Positions 17,137-26,743 are shown, numbered from the stretch's first letter. The stretch is 64,000 bases of DNA from Paenibacillus sp. An7 (GCF_009870785.1 NZ_WTWX01000006.1:118170-182169), one strand, 5' to 3'. Notes: generated by a model from the letters alone, not told the origin. Numbers and translations are program-made.

Positions 17137-18018
17137 GTGACAACCTTGAGAAGACAACGGAAACAAAAACGCCCCGTATTTCGGGGAAGACAAGCAAGAA
17201 GAAGAATTCGTTTTGATCGAGTATTGATCGCCGCGTTTATTTTGGCACTCTCAGTTTTTCTCATATGGAAGATTGGAAGTTTTGCTTTAGATCGATTCCC
17301 ACAAGTGGCAGAATCCTCGGTGGAAGTCCAACAACCTAGTATGCTAGGGGGATTTAACGTTGTACCGATGGCGAAAAAAGAGCCTGTTCGGTTTAAGGGT
17401 AAAGTTCAAAAAGTTGCATACCTCACTTTTGATGATGGTCCAAGTAAATATACGAATGACATTCTTGATGTTCTTAAAAAGAATAAAGTGCAGGCAACTT
17501 TTTTTCTGGTAGGGACAGAAATACATAAATATCCGGATGCGGTGAAGCGAATGGTAGAAGAGGGCAGTTATCCTGGGATGCATACCATGACTCATGAATA
17601 TCAGACCCTTTACAAGAGCGGAAGTTCTGCCAATTTTATAAAAGAAGTGAAGCAGGAACAAAAGATCATTCAAGATTTGACTGGATATAAACCGTTTTTG
17701 GTTCGTGCCCCATTTGGCAGTGCTCCGCAGATCGGTGAAAAGTTCCGAGGCGATATTGCGAAAGCACAGTTTAAGCTGTGGGATTGGACCGTGGACTCTC
17801 TGGATTGGGATTTGCCGGGTAACCCGAAACAAGTCATTGCCAATGTAAAACGAGATGTACACAAGGATGTGGAAGTTATTTTATTCCATGAGAAAGAGCA
17901 GACAGTGGAGGCACTTCCGGAGATTATCAACCATCTGAAAAAGAAGGGGTATAAGATTGAAGTCTATAACCCGGACAATCATCTGGTTATGAATTTCAAA
18001 AATGATCTGCGCTTATAA
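17137..18018 (+). CDS. Polysaccharide deacetylase, YadE-like
   Basis: A 293-residue membrane-anchored enzyme. The basic N-terminus (RRQRKQKRP) is followed by one helix at about residues 29-48, then a NodB homology domain: LTFDDGPS (metal and catalytic Asp), MHTMTHEYQTLYKSG (metal-binding His pair), VRAPFGS and VILFHEK. The MHTMTH and LYKSG wording is close to Bacillus YadE. It probably deacetylates peptidoglycan or another wall glycan outside the cell. Start is GTG 17137 or TTG 17146; neither has a strong ribosome site. A lipoprotein gene follows 24 bases later. Confidence 0.85.
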   Translation: MTTLRRQRKQKRPVFRGRQARRRIRFDRVLIAAFILALSVFLIWKIGSFALDRFPQVAESSVEVQQPSMLGGFNVVPMAKKEPVRFKGKVQKVAYLTFDDGPSKYTNDILDVLKKNKVQATFFLVGTEIHKYPDAVKRMVEEGSYPGMHTMTHEYQTLYKSGSSANFIKEVKQEQKIIQDLTGYKPFLVRAPFGSAPQIGEKFRGDIAKAQFKLWDWTVDSLDWDLPGNPKQVIANVKRDVHKDVEVILFHEKEQTVEALPEIINHLKKKGYKIEVYNPDNHLVMNFKNDLRL

Positions 18019-18042
18019 ATAGATACAGGAGGATTTAATTTT

Positions 18043-18720
18043 ATGTGGTCAAAAGGGAAGCTGGGTACTCTGCTGATCGTATGCATGGTACTCCTTGCAG
18101 CCTGCAGTAAAGAGGATGCGCTTAATACGATGAAAACCATGGAAGATACGGTGAACACAGAGAATCAGATGCAGGAGCATTTACAGCAGATTGCGAATCT
18201 AGAAGGTCAAGATTTAGAGTTATATGATCTGATTATGGAGCAAGGGAAAGAGGCGGATGCGAAGCTGGATGATTTGCTAGAAGATGCCCTTAAACATGTA
18301 GATGATCGCAAAGAGCACCTGGAATCAGCTAAACAGATTATGGATGCGGCCCAAGTGAAAAGTGAATCTTGGAGATCGGCTTTGGATGTCTATAATAACG
18401 ATGCGAAAGAGCAGGAAATGGTTCAAAAGGCAGACCAACTGTGGAATGATTATGAAGCGCGTCAGGCGACATTTGGAGAGTTTTATGAACAGTACAATAT
18501 GAGCTTGGCCAAAGATAAAGAGTTGTACGTCCTGCTTGAAGAACAAGATGAAGCCATTTCATTATCCAAGCTGAAAAGTAAAGTGAGCGAACGCAATAAA
18601 GCTTTTGCGGCAGCAAATAAATTGAAACAAAAATTCAATCAGGAAACGTCTGTTTTTAATAAAGAGCATGAAAGTTTTGTAGCAGAAATGCAGCAACACT
18701 TATCCAAAAACAAAAGATAG
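18043..18720 (+). CDS. YkyA-like cell-wall-binding lipoprotein
   Basis: A 225-residue lipoprotein: signal MWSKGKLGTLLIVCMVLL and lipobox LAAC, then an all-helical, Lys/Glu-rich protein of coiled-coil character. Composition and layout match the YkyA family (putative cell-wall-binding lipoproteins). AGGAGG precedes the ATG. It follows the wall deacetylase closely, so the pair likely works at the envelope. Exact role unknown. Confidence 0.75.
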   Translation: MWSKGKLGTLLIVCMVLLAACSKEDALNTMKTMEDTVNTENQMQEHLQQIANLEGQDLELYDLIMEQGKEADAKLDDLLEDALKHVDDRKEHLESAKQIMDAAQVKSESWRSALDVYNNDAKEQEMVQKADQLWNDYEARQATFGEFYEQYNMSLAKDKELYVLLEEQDEAISLSKLKSKVSERNKAFAAANKLKQKFNQETSVFNKEHESFVAEMQQHLSKNKR

Positions 18721-18730
18721 TACAGATTGA

Positions 18731-18764
18731 GGCAGTCCGCACATCGTTGTGGCTGTCTTTTTTA
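18731..18764 (+). terminator. Rho-independent terminator
   Basis: GGCAG...GCAC pairs with GTGGCTGTC with a small bulge, then T6. Confidence 0.75.
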
Positions 18765-18886
18765 TGGGAGGTCTTTAATTTATTTGCTGGCGTCCTTCGT
18801 AAAACAGCTTTAAACGGAACTTCTACTGGTCGTATAGAGCAGGCTTCTTTATAATGTAAGATATAATAGATAACAGATTGGAGTAC

Positions 18887-19774
18887 ATGGGCTTGAAAAC
18901 ATTCAAGAAAGTTTATGTTGAGATTACAAGTATCTGCAATTTGGCTTGCAGCTTCTGTCCACAGACGAAGCGACAAGCAAAGTTCATGGATTTGAATACA
19001 TTTAATAACATACTTGATCAAATTAAACCACATACCCAACATATTTATTTGCATGTAAAAGGGGAACCTTTGCTTCATCCGAAGCTTGATCAGCTCCTTG
19101 ATGCAGCTGATGCGAAAGGCTTTAAAGTCAATATGACAACGAATGGAACGTTAATTGAAAAAGCGAGACATCGTATTCTTGGGAAACCTGCAGTGAGACA
19201 AATGAACTTCTCTCTTCATAGTTTTGATGGTCATGAGGGAAGTGAGGATCGCGAAGGATATCTCTACCGTATCATTGACTTTGTAAGAGAAGCGGTCAAA
19301 CAAAATATTATCGTTTCGTTCCGGCTTTGGAATCTAACCGAGGACAATATGACGAATTTGCAAAAACAACGGAACCGGGAAACACTAGATATATTGGAAC
19401 AGGAATTTGGACTCGATTTTAAGATTGAAGAGAAAGTAACACCAGGTAGCGGTGTGAAAATCGCTAAAAACATATATCTAAATCAAGATCATGAATTTGA
19501 GTGGCCGAGTCTTGCTGCGGAAGAAGATGATGGGAAAGGCTTCTGTCATGGACTTCGTACACAGGCAGGTGTGCTCGTAGATGGAACTGTTATTCCATGT
19601 TGTCTCGATGGAGAAGGGGTAATTAACCTCGGGAATATCAATGCAACCCCATTCTCTGAGATCGTGGAGAGTAAACGTGCGAATGATTTATTTTATGGAT
19701 TTTCCCGCCGGGAGGCAGTGGAAGAATTATGCCGTAAATGCGGTTATCGCAAACGTTTTGGTGCCGGTGCATAA
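18887..19774 (+). CDS. Radical SAM protein with SPASM-type C-terminal cysteines
   Basis: About 295 residues. The N-terminal CNLACSFC is the CxxxCxxC cluster that binds the [4Fe-4S]-SAM centre, followed by HVKGEPLLHPKL (G-E-P variant of the GGE SAM motif) and VNMTTNGT. The C-terminus carries FCHGL, IPCCLDG and ELCRKCGYR, spaced like a SPASM auxiliary-cluster domain. Such proteins often modify peptides, but no precursor peptide gene is evident nearby. GGAG at 18880 fits ATG 18887 (tight) or TTG 18893. A TATAAT at 18862-18867 may be its promoter. Confidence 0.85.
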   Translation: MGLKTFKKVYVEITSICNLACSFCPQTKRQAKFMDLNTFNNILDQIKPHTQHIYLHVKGEPLLHPKLDQLLDAADAKGFKVNMTTNGTLIEKARHRILGKPAVRQMNFSLHSFDGHEGSEDREGYLYRIIDFVREAVKQNIIVSFRLWNLTEDNMTNLQKQRNRETLDILEQEFGLDFKIEEKVTPGSGVKIAKNIYLNQDHEFEWPSLAAEEDDGKGFCHGLRTQAGVLVDGTVIPCCLDGEGVINLGNINATPFSEIVESKRANDLFYGFSRREAVEELCRKCGYRKRFGAGA

Positions 19775-19805
19775 AACTTATGATAGCCTCTGTCATCATG
19801 TTAAG

Positions 19806-19830
19806 AAAGGCGTCCTTAGGGACGCTTTTT
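19806..19830 (+). terminator. Rho-independent terminator
   Basis: AAAGGCGTCC-TTA-GGGACGCTTTTT, a short strong hairpin right after the radical SAM gene. Confidence 0.9.
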
Positions 19831-19867
19831 CTCATAGACTGAGGATAGGGAAAGGGAAGTATATCGA

Positions 19868-22800
19868 ATGAATATCATGCTGAATCGACGAAAAATAAAA
19901 CTGCTTTGCGGTCCCCGCTTTTACGAGCAAGGAGAATACACGTGTGATTCAGGCGGTGTAGGAATTACCTTATCTAATGCAGACAAAGGACAGTTCCGAG
20001 CAGTAGTCAAAGATGGGACCAAGAATAGATACGATGTTGAAGTGAACTTAGATCGGAATGGAGATGTACTGGCCAGTTGTTCATGTCCAGCATTCCCTGT
20101 ACACGATTACTATTGCAACCATATAGCGGCTGTACTCATTCAGATTAGTTATTTGCAGGAGGAAGGTACGGCTAAAGTTAGCGCTTATCCATCATTGCTG
20201 CATAAACCGGATCTTGAACTGCCGGAGGGGTACTTAACGCCAAGGATTCAGCGTGCAGATACCTCTGAACAGGCAGAAAATCAGCGAGCAGAAGATATTC
20301 TTTCTTTGTTTAGCAGCAGTCCACGTATTTCGGCGGCGGCGGCAAATACCATTTTGGATACAAGAGAGCGGCTGTCGGTCCAGTTTATTATTAAAACCGT
20401 TCCTTATGGATTTCATAAGCAAATGATTGGTCTTGAGATGAAACTGGGTCCTAAACGATTATATATCGTGCAGCAGGTAAAACAGTTTTTGAGTCGTCTA
20501 GCGCGCAAGGAATCACATGTGTTCTCCAAACATTTCACGTATGATCCTGAAGTTCATTGTTTTTTGCCGCAAGATTACGCGGTCCTTGCTGAACTCATTC
20601 ATCTAGAGCGTCAAGAAGAGATGTATCTGGAGTCACTAGGCGGATATCCGGGAATAGGAAAAGCCCGCACTCAAGATCGAATGCTGCTGATCCCGCCGCT
20701 GGCTTGGGAGAAAGTTGCTCCGCTACTATCGAGAGCCGGAGATGTTTATGTACAGCAGGGAGAGGAACTGTTTAGCAGTTTTTTGCTGCCTGATCAGACG
20801 CTTCCTCTTGATTTTGAATTTTCAAAAGCGTTAGATCACAGTGGATTTCAGCTGGAAATACCGGGACTCCTTCAGATGATCGTTCTAAGAGATTATTCTA
20901 TGGTGCTTCATCGCGGTGTTTTTTATAAGATTCCAGAGCAATCAGCTCATCATTTAGCAGGACTTAAGGATAAATTAACATCTAAAAAATCTCCTGTACT
21001 TCGTATTCCTGCCCAGCAGATGGGGCCTTATATGGAGAAAGTTGTACCAGGACTCATGCGCCTTGGCCGTGTGCATGTGGGGGAAGAAATTTCGAGTCAG
21101 ATGGTGAAAGTTCCGCTTAAAGCTCGGCTGTATTTAGACCGAGTGAGAGAGAAACTGCTGGCAGGGCTTGAATTTCAGTATGGAGATGTCGTGATTAATC
21201 CGCTGGAGGAGAGAGAGCGTACTCCGGCAGGCCGTATCCTGATTCGTGACAAGGTGCAGGAGGAGCAAATCCTGCGGCTCATGGAAAGCAGCAGTTTTGC
21301 GAGAACGGAAGCAGGATATTATCTGGAAGATGAGGATGCAGAGTTTGATTTTCTGTATTACACCATGCCTCAGATTGAGCAGCTTGTTGAGGTGCTTGCC
21401 ACCTCCGCGGTAAAAGTGAGAGTTGTCACCGCACCGGTGATTCCTTTCATTCGAGCTCATTTCGATGAAAGAACGGACTGGCTTGAATTCAAATTTAATA
21501 TCAAGGGAATACCGGATGATGAGATTAAAGAAGTATTAACGAGTGTGGAGGCAAAACGTAAATATCACCGGCTCAGAAATGGAGCTTTGCAGCCGCTGAC
21601 AACTCCTGAGTTTCAGGAGATGGTGAGGCTGATGAATGAGATGGGGTTCCGTAAGGGAGATTTAAGCAGAGGAGAAGCCAAACTTCCTGTGTACCATGGT
21701 TTGTCACTGATGGATAAGCAATCAGAGCAGATTGAAATAAGTGACACCCTCCAGCAGTTCCTTGAAAGTCTCGCCCATCCTGAGAAGATGAATGATCCGG
21801 TACCTTCCTCTCTGAATGCAGAACTTCGTGATTATCAGAAGACAGGTTACAGGTGGATGAAAATGCTGGCTTCCTACCGGTTTGGCGGGATTTTAGCTGA
21901 TGATATGGGACTTGGAAAAACCCTGCAAAGCATCACGTTTATTCTGTCAGAGATCGACGCCATGCGCGAACACAACATGCCGGCACTCATCGTGTGTCCC
22001 GCTTCGCTTGTATACAACTGGCATAATGAACTTAGCAAATTTGCTCCTGGTCTTCGAACTGTTATTGCAGATGGAAGCAAAGGAGAACGGGGAGAAGCCA
22101 TTCGTCAGATGCGTGAAGTGGATGTGGTCATTACCTCGTATCCAATGCTTCGAAGAGACGGCGACCTGTATACGAAGCAGCAGTTCCATATCCTTATTCT
22201 GGACGAAGCACAGGCGTTCAAGAATCATTCGACACAGACGGCACAATCGGTCAAGCAGCTCTCGGCGAAACACCGTTTTGCACTTACGGGTACTCCGATC
22301 GAGAACAGCCAAGAAGAACTGTGGTCCATTTATGACGCTGTTTTCCCTGAATTATTTTCCGGAAGGAAAGCTTTTCAGGAGTTGTCCAAAGAATCGATTG
22401 CAAAACGAATCCGTCCATTTCTGCTGCGTCGGGTAAAATCTGATGTACTGCAGGAGCTACCCGATAAAATTGAATCACTGCAAGCTTCCGAACTTTTGCC
22501 AGAGCAGAAAAAGCTGTACATCGCTTATCTTGCCAAGCTGCGACAGGAAACGGTAAAGCACTTAAATGAAGAAGGATTTCAGAAGAACCGTATTCGAATT
22601 TTAGCAGGGTTAACGAGACTGAGACAGCTTTGCTGTCATCCGGCTTTGTTTGTGGAAGGATATAAAGGAAGTTCTGCGAAGTTTGAGCAGCTGATGGAAT
22701 TGATTGAAGAGAGCCGCAGTGCAGGAAAACGAATCTTGTTATTCTCTCAGTTTACCGAGATGCTCGGAATCATTGGCAGAGAACTTGGATATCAAGGAAT

Positions 22801-23185
22801 TCCGTTCTTCTACCTGGATGGTCAGACACCAGGACAAGAAAGAGTTGAACTCTGCGAGCGGTTTAATCAAGGAGAAAGTGATCTTTTCCTGATCTCGCTG
22901 AAAGCAGGCGGGACAGGGCTTAATCTGACGGGTGCTGATACCGTGATTTTGTATGATCTATGGTGGAATCCGGCAGTTGAAGATCAAGCAGCAAGCAGAG
23001 CACACCGTATGGGGCAGAAAAAGGTAGTTCAAGTAATACGTCTAGTGACCCAAGGAACGGTAGAAGATAAAATGTACGAACTTCAGCAGCGCAAAAAGAA
23101 TCTAATCGAAGAAATTATACAGCCTGGGCAAGAAGCAATTTCCCCGCTCAGTGAGCATGAAATTCGTGAGATTCTTTCAATATAG
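19868..23185 (+). CDS. SNF2-family helicase with N-terminal SWIM zinc finger
   Basis: An 1105-residue protein like Bacillus YwqA. The SWIM finger is Cys71, Cys73, Cys83 and His85 (CSCPAF...CNH). After a long middle region comes the SNF2 ATPase: LRDYQKTGYRWM, the Walker A motif ILADDMGLGKTLQ near residue 675, LILDEAQAFKNH near 777, ALTGTPIENS, then the C-terminal helicase lobe with LLFSQFTEML, FYLDGQT, SLKAGGTGLNLTGAD and RAHRMGQ near 1044. It is expected to remodel DNA-protein or RNA polymerase complexes. ATG 19868 is chosen although its ribosome site is weak (AAAGGGAAG). Confidence 0.92.
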   Translation: MNIMLNRRKIKLLCGPRFYEQGEYTCDSGGVGITLSNADKGQFRAVVKDGTKNRYDVEVNLDRNGDVLASCSCPAFPVHDYYCNHIAAVLIQISYLQEEGTAKVSAYPSLLHKPDLELPEGYLTPRIQRADTSEQAENQRAEDILSLFSSSPRISAAAANTILDTRERLSVQFIIKTVPYGFHKQMIGLEMKLGPKRLYIVQQVKQFLSRLARKESHVFSKHFTYDPEVHCFLPQDYAVLAELIHLERQEEMYLESLGGYPGIGKARTQDRMLLIPPLAWEKVAPLLSRAGDVYVQQGEELFSSFLLPDQTLPLDFEFSKALDHSGFQLEIPGLLQMIVLRDYSMVLHRGVFYKIPEQSAHHLAGLKDKLTSKKSPVLRIPAQQMGPYMEKVVPGLMRLGRVHVGEEISSQMVKVPLKARLYLDRVREKLLAGLEFQYGDVVINPLEERERTPAGRILIRDKVQEEQILRLMESSSFARTEAGYYLEDEDAEFDFLYYTMPQIEQLVEVLATSAVKVRVVTAPVIPFIRAHFDERTDWLEFKFNIKGIPDDEIKEVLTSVEAKRKYHRLRNGALQPLTTPEFQEMVRLMNEMGFRKGDLSRGEAKLPVYHGLSLMDKQSEQIEISDTLQQFLESLAHPEKMNDPVPSSLNAELRDYQKTGYRWMKMLASYRFGGILADDMGLGKTLQSITFILSEIDAMREHNMPALIVCPASLVYNWHNELSKFAPGLRTVIADGSKGERGEAIRQMREVDVVITSYPMLRRDGDLYTKQQFHILILDEAQAFKNHSTQTAQSVKQLSAKHRFALTGTPIENSQEELWSIYDAVFPELFSGRKAFQELSKESIAKRIRPFLLRRVKSDVLQELPDKIESLQASELLPEQKKLYIAYLAKLRQETVKHLNEEGFQKNRIRILAGLTRLRQLCCHPALFVEGYKGSSAKFEQLMELIEESRSAGKRILLFSQFTEMLGIIGRELGYQGIPFFYLDGQTPGQERVELCERFNQGESDLFLISLKAGGTGLNLTGADTVILYDLWWNPAVEDQAASRAHRMGQKKVVQVIRLVTQGTVEDKMYELQQRKKNLIEEIIQPGQEAISPLSEHEIREILSI

Positions 23186-23194
23186 TGTTTAATA

Positions 23195-23245
23195 AAAAAA
23201 GGATAGGGACAGGGCGTAACTGCCTTGTTCCTATCCTTTTTGATC
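23195..23245. terminator. Terminator after the helicase gene, also facing ynzC
   Basis: AAAAAGGATAGG...CCTATCCTTTTT with interior GGC/GCC pairing; A-run and T-run on either side make it bidirectional. Confidence 0.9.
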
Positions 23246-23272
23246 TATAACGAAATATATCCGCCTTAAGCT

Positions 23273-23509
23273 TTAGTTAAGCTTCGATTTATTTTGTTGT
23301 TGCTCAATTTTAAGCTTTTCTGGTGTAACATCTTCACCATTGGGATCAACAATGGTCAGACCGGAAATAGTGGACATCACTTGTCCGCGGATGGCTTTCA
23401 GATATTCTTTACGCAGGACTTGCTGCTCAGCAAGCTCTTCCTCAGTCAAGCCTTCTGTTTTTTGCTTGCGGCTTAGTTCGTTAATTCTATTAATTGAAGG
23501 GATGATCAT
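23273..23509 (-). CDS. ynzC: DUF896 / YnzC family protein
   Basis: A 78-residue helical protein. MIIPSINRINELSRKQKTEGLTEEELAEQQVLRKEYL is the signature two-helix hairpin of the family, followed by IRGQVMSTISGLTIVDPNGEDVTP. Length agrees with Bacillus YnzC. In Bacillus the gene is part of the LexA-controlled yneA operon; here it stands alone and no LexA-type box (CGAAC-N4-GTTCG) is seen upstream. Role unknown. Confidence 0.9.
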   Translation of the reverse strand: MIIPSINRINELSRKQKTEGLTEEELAEQQVLRKEYLKAIRGQVMSTISGLTIVDPNGEDVTPEKLKIEQQQNKSKLN

Positions 23510-23620
23510 TCTTATCTACCTTCCTTTCATGTAACAGTTGTATATGACAGTTTACTTGAAGTATTAGCAATATGCAACCTGAAGATTATAAAATGGGCGT
23601 GTTCCTTTTGTCAATGGAGC

Positions 23621-23686
23621 ATGACATTTATCATATATTATCACTGACGTTTATGACTTACCCATATGACAGTCTCCCCATATAAT
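23621..23686 (+). promoter_or_regulatory. Candidate DesR-controlled promoter of the desaturase
   Basis: Three TGAC-containing half-sites (ATGACATTTATCAT at 23621, CTGACGTTTATGAC at 23643, ATATGACAG at 23664) precede a TATAAT -10 at 23681-23686. No good -35 exists, as in the activator-dependent Bacillus des promoter. Assignment of these sites to DesR is inferred from position. Confidence 0.4.
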
Positions 23687-23730
23687 TAAGGTATTATATG
23701 CGTAGAGCTTACGCGTGAAGGAGAACTGCC

Positions 23731-24798
23731 ATGTCTGCATCCTTTAAAACTCAATTAAAAAAAGAAGTAGCCCCTTACGAGAAAACAGAACTGAAATCCA
23801 GTATCATTCAAATGATTAATACATTGGTACCTCTTTTTTTACTCTGGTATCTGGCCTTTGAAAGTCTGACGGTTTCCTATTTTATAACTTTGCCTCTATG
23901 TCTGATTGCTGCCGGATTTGTCATTCGTGCGTTTATTATTTTTCATGATTGCTGTCATGGGTCTTTCTTTAAGAGCCGCAAGGCGAACGATATCGTAGGT
24001 ACACTCGTTGGTGTCATTTCCCTTACTCCTTATATGCAGTGGAAGTATAGCCATTCGATGCATCATGCAACCAGCGGTAATCTCGATAAGCGAGGAACAG
24101 GCGACATCTGGATGATGACAACCGAAGAGTATCAGTCGTCTAAATGGATGACAAAATTGTATTACCGCTTGTATCGTAATCCCATTGTTTTGTTCGGAGT
24201 TGGCCCGATCGCTGTATTTTTGCTTCAATATCGTTTTAATCGGAAAAATGCAAAACGTAAAGAGCGTATGAATACGTATTTGACCAATCTGCTGATTGCA
24301 GCCGTTTACGCTGCTTTGTGTCTTGCAGTAGGCTGGGAAGCTTTCTTACTGATTCAAATTCCTGTTTTCTATTTTGCAAGTATGCTGGGCATCTGGCTCT
24401 TTTATGTACAACATACATTTGAAGATTCCTATTTCGAAAGTGAAGAAGATTGGTCTTATGTTCAAGCAGCCGTAGAAGGCAGCTCATATTATAAACTTCC
24501 TAAAGTATTGCAGTGGATTACAGGGAATATTGGTTTCCACCATGTGCATCACCTAAGTCCAAGAGTGCCGAATTATCATTTGGAGGAAGCACATAATGCG
24601 ACACCTCCTCTGCATAAAGCGACGACAATCACCGTGGCAACCAGTCTAAAGGCCATGCGGTTCCGGCTTTGGGATGAGAAAAGCAAACGTTTTGTTACCT
24701 TTAGAGAATATAAGAAAGTGCTTCACGAGCAGAAGCTGGAGCTAGCTCATAAAGAGATCCGTAAGGATAAGGTATCTACTTCAGCGCCTGTCAGTTAA
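23731..24798 (+). CDS. des: Acyl-lipid fatty acid desaturase
   Basis: A 355-residue membrane desaturase that introduces a double bond into membrane phospholipid acyl chains. The three iron-binding histidine boxes are HDCCH (72-76), HSMHH (108-112) and HHVHH (270-274), separated by membrane helices in the usual 2+2 layout. Length and spacing match Bacillus Des (delta-5 desaturase). The two genes after it are the DesK/DesR pair that controls des in Bacillus, so it is very likely cold- or rigidity-induced. Confidence 0.93.
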   Translation: MSASFKTQLKKEVAPYEKTELKSSIIQMINTLVPLFLLWYLAFESLTVSYFITLPLCLIAAGFVIRAFIIFHDCCHGSFFKSRKANDIVGTLVGVISLTPYMQWKYSHSMHHATSGNLDKRGTGDIWMMTTEEYQSSKWMTKLYYRLYRNPIVLFGVGPIAVFLLQYRFNRKNAKRKERMNTYLTNLLIAAVYAALCLAVGWEAFLLIQIPVFYFASMLGIWLFYVQHTFEDSYFESEEDWSYVQAAVEGSSYYKLPKVLQWITGNIGFHHVHHLSPRVPNYHLEEAHNATPPLHKATTITVATSLKAMRFRLWDEKSKRFVTFREYKKVLHEQKLELAHKEIRKDKVSTSAPVS

Positions 24799-24841
24799 AG
24801 CACAGGATATGATACAATATTTCATAAGCTAAAAATGAGAG

Positions 24842-24879
24842 AAATGACTATAGATGCTTGGAATCTATAGTCATTTTTT
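24842..24879 (+). terminator. Terminator between des and desK
   Basis: Perfect 12-bp stem ATGACTATAGAT/ATCTATAGTCAT with a 7-base loop, then T6. It isolates the inducible des transcript from the kinase-regulator genes or limits read-through to them. Confidence 0.92.
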
Positions 24880-24913
24880 CTTGATATTTCTGAATAGAAG
24901 CAGGTGTGAGTTC

Positions 24914-26044
24914 GTGAGTATGATGCATCGTTGGCAGGACGTTTTCCGCAAGAATACAGGTCTTAATCCGTATGTATGGTTAGTATGTTTCATCCTTCCG
25001 TTCTACTTTATCATTGGTTCTTCTTCCAAAGGATATGTCGTGTTTGGTATCCTGGCGATTATGTTGTTTTTTGCATCTAATTTGCTGGGGCTTATGATGA
25101 AGGGGTGGCCGGTATATATCTGGTATGGGCTGCAGATCGCCATTTCCATTTTAATGGCACTTATTTTTGGATTTGTTTATTTCTCCTTATTTCTCGCTTT
25201 TTTTATTGGTACGATTCAAAATAAAGCCGGCTTTATTACGTTATATACAATTCATTTAGTCAGTACCTTTTCCACCATCAATTATTTGCTCGCGTCTGCT
25301 AATCTTCTCGTGATCAAACAGCTGCCTTTTGTACTGATTAGCATGATCGCTGTGATTCTATTGCCCGTCAGTACATATAACAAGAATAAACAAGACTCGC
25401 TACAGGGTCAGCTGGAAGATGCGAATAAACGGATATCGGAACTGGTCAAACAGGAAGAAAGACAGCGTATTGCAAGAGATTTACATGATACACTGGGGCA
25501 AAAGCTTTCGCTTATCGGTCTGAAGAGTGAACTTGCCAGTAAGATGGTAACACGTAATCCAGCTCGAGCTCAGGAAGAGATGAAAGATGTGACACTAACA
25601 GCAAGAACTGCACTTAAGGAAGTACGGGAGATGGTCACCCAAATGAGAGGCACAAGGTTTGAAGATGAATTATTCCGTGTCAGACAGATACTGAAGGTTG
25701 CGGACATCGAGCTGCTGATCGAAGGAGAAGATAATCTGACAGGCGTCTCCCTTATGGCAGAGAATGTGCTGGGTATGTGCCTAAAAGAAGCCGTTACGAA
25801 TGTCATTAAACATAGTGAAGCGAGTATATGTGAGATTACGATCGAACCGGATCATACCGAACTTGTTATAACCGTAAGAGATAATGGAAAAGGGATGAAA
25901 GACGCGCCCGAACGAATTCGCGGTAATGGACTTCGGGGAATGAGAGAACGTTTGGAATTTGTTAACGGCAGCCTTGAGATTACTTCGGTAGAAGGGACCA
26001 AGCTGCGAATTGCAGTGCCCCGGGCCGTTCAGCGTCAAATGTGA
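24914..26044 (+). CDS. desK: Membrane thermosensor histidine kinase
   Basis: A 376-residue kinase of the NarL-partner (HisKA_3) type. The start is GTG 24914 with AGGTGTGAG upstream; an earlier frame start falls inside the terminator. Four to five N-terminal membrane helices are followed by a coiled segment (LEDANKRISELVKQEERQRI) and His191 in RDLHDTLGQKLSLIG, close to His188 of Bacillus DesK. The ATPase domain has EAVTNVIKHS and GNGLRGMRERLEF. DesK reads membrane thickness or fluidity and phosphorylates DesR when the membrane stiffens. Confidence 0.9.
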   Translation: MSMMHRWQDVFRKNTGLNPYVWLVCFILPFYFIIGSSSKGYVVFGILAIMLFFASNLLGLMMKGWPVYIWYGLQIAISILMALIFGFVYFSLFLAFFIGTIQNKAGFITLYTIHLVSTFSTINYLLASANLLVIKQLPFVLISMIAVILLPVSTYNKNKQDSLQGQLEDANKRISELVKQEERQRIARDLHDTLGQKLSLIGLKSELASKMVTRNPARAQEEMKDVTLTARTALKEVREMVTQMRGTRFEDELFRVRQILKVADIELLIEGEDNLTGVSLMAENVLGMCLKEAVTNVIKHSEASICEITIEPDHTELVITVRDNGKGMKDAPERIRGNGLRGMRERLEFVNGSLEITSVEGTKLRIAVPRAVQRQM

Positions 26045-26060
26045 GAGGAGTTTGAGTGAT

Positions 26061-26660
26061 ATGATTCGTATAGTAATTGCTGAGGATCAGCGAATGCTGC
26101 TTGGAGCCCTCGCCTCCTTGCTTGATTTAGAAGAAGATATGCAAGTGATTGGACGGGCGAACAACGGAGAAGATGCCGTTAACCTTGTCAGGGAGCATCA
26201 ACCCGATATATGTATTATGGATATCGAAATGCCGATCAAGAGCGGACTTGATGCAGCGGAAGAAATGAAAGACCAGGATGTGAAAATCGTTATTCTGACT
26301 ACATTTGCTCGCAGCGGCTATTTTGAACGGGCACTAAAGGCGGGCGTCAGTGGATACTTGCTGAAAGACAGTCCAATTGAAGAACTAGCACAAACGATTC
26401 GAAGCGTTATGGCGGGAAGAAGAATCTATGCAGCGGAACTTGTGGACGAAGGTTACGGGGAGAAAAACCCGCTTACGGAACGGGAGAAAGCCGTTCTGGA
26501 ATTAATTGCTGATGGCAAAAACACGAAAGAAATTTCAAATGAACTATACATCACCACAGGAACGGTAAGAAATTATGTGTCCGTCATTTTAGACAAGCTC
26601 GGTGTGGGCAACCGGATTGAAGCCATTAAGCATTTTAAAGAAAAAGGCTGGTTTAAATAA
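26061..26660 (+). CDS. desR: NarL-family response regulator of the desaturase
   Basis: A 199-residue regulator. The start ATG 26061 follows AGGAG; the frame extends upstream into desK but without a ribosome site. Receiver domain with Asp54 in CIMDIEMPIKSG (same position as Bacillus DesR) and Lys in YLLKDSP, then a LuxR-type HTH: LTEREKAVLELIADGKNTKEIS...GTVRNYVSVILDKLG. Phosphorylated DesR should dimerise and activate des. No terminator is evident directly downstream. Confidence 0.92.
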   Translation: MIRIVIAEDQRMLLGALASLLDLEEDMQVIGRANNGEDAVNLVREHQPDICIMDIEMPIKSGLDAAEEMKDQDVKIVILTTFARSGYFERALKAGVSGYLLKDSPIEELAQTIRSVMAGRRIYAAELVDEGYGEKNPLTEREKAVLELIADGKNTKEISNELYITTGTVRNYVSVILDKLGVGNRIEAIKHFKEKGWFK

Positions 26661-26743
26661 GAAAATAGAGCTTTCATTAAATTGGAAGCCGTAATCCTCT
26701 GAATTTCTTAAGAAAAATTAGAGTCAAATCCCTATCGATATGG

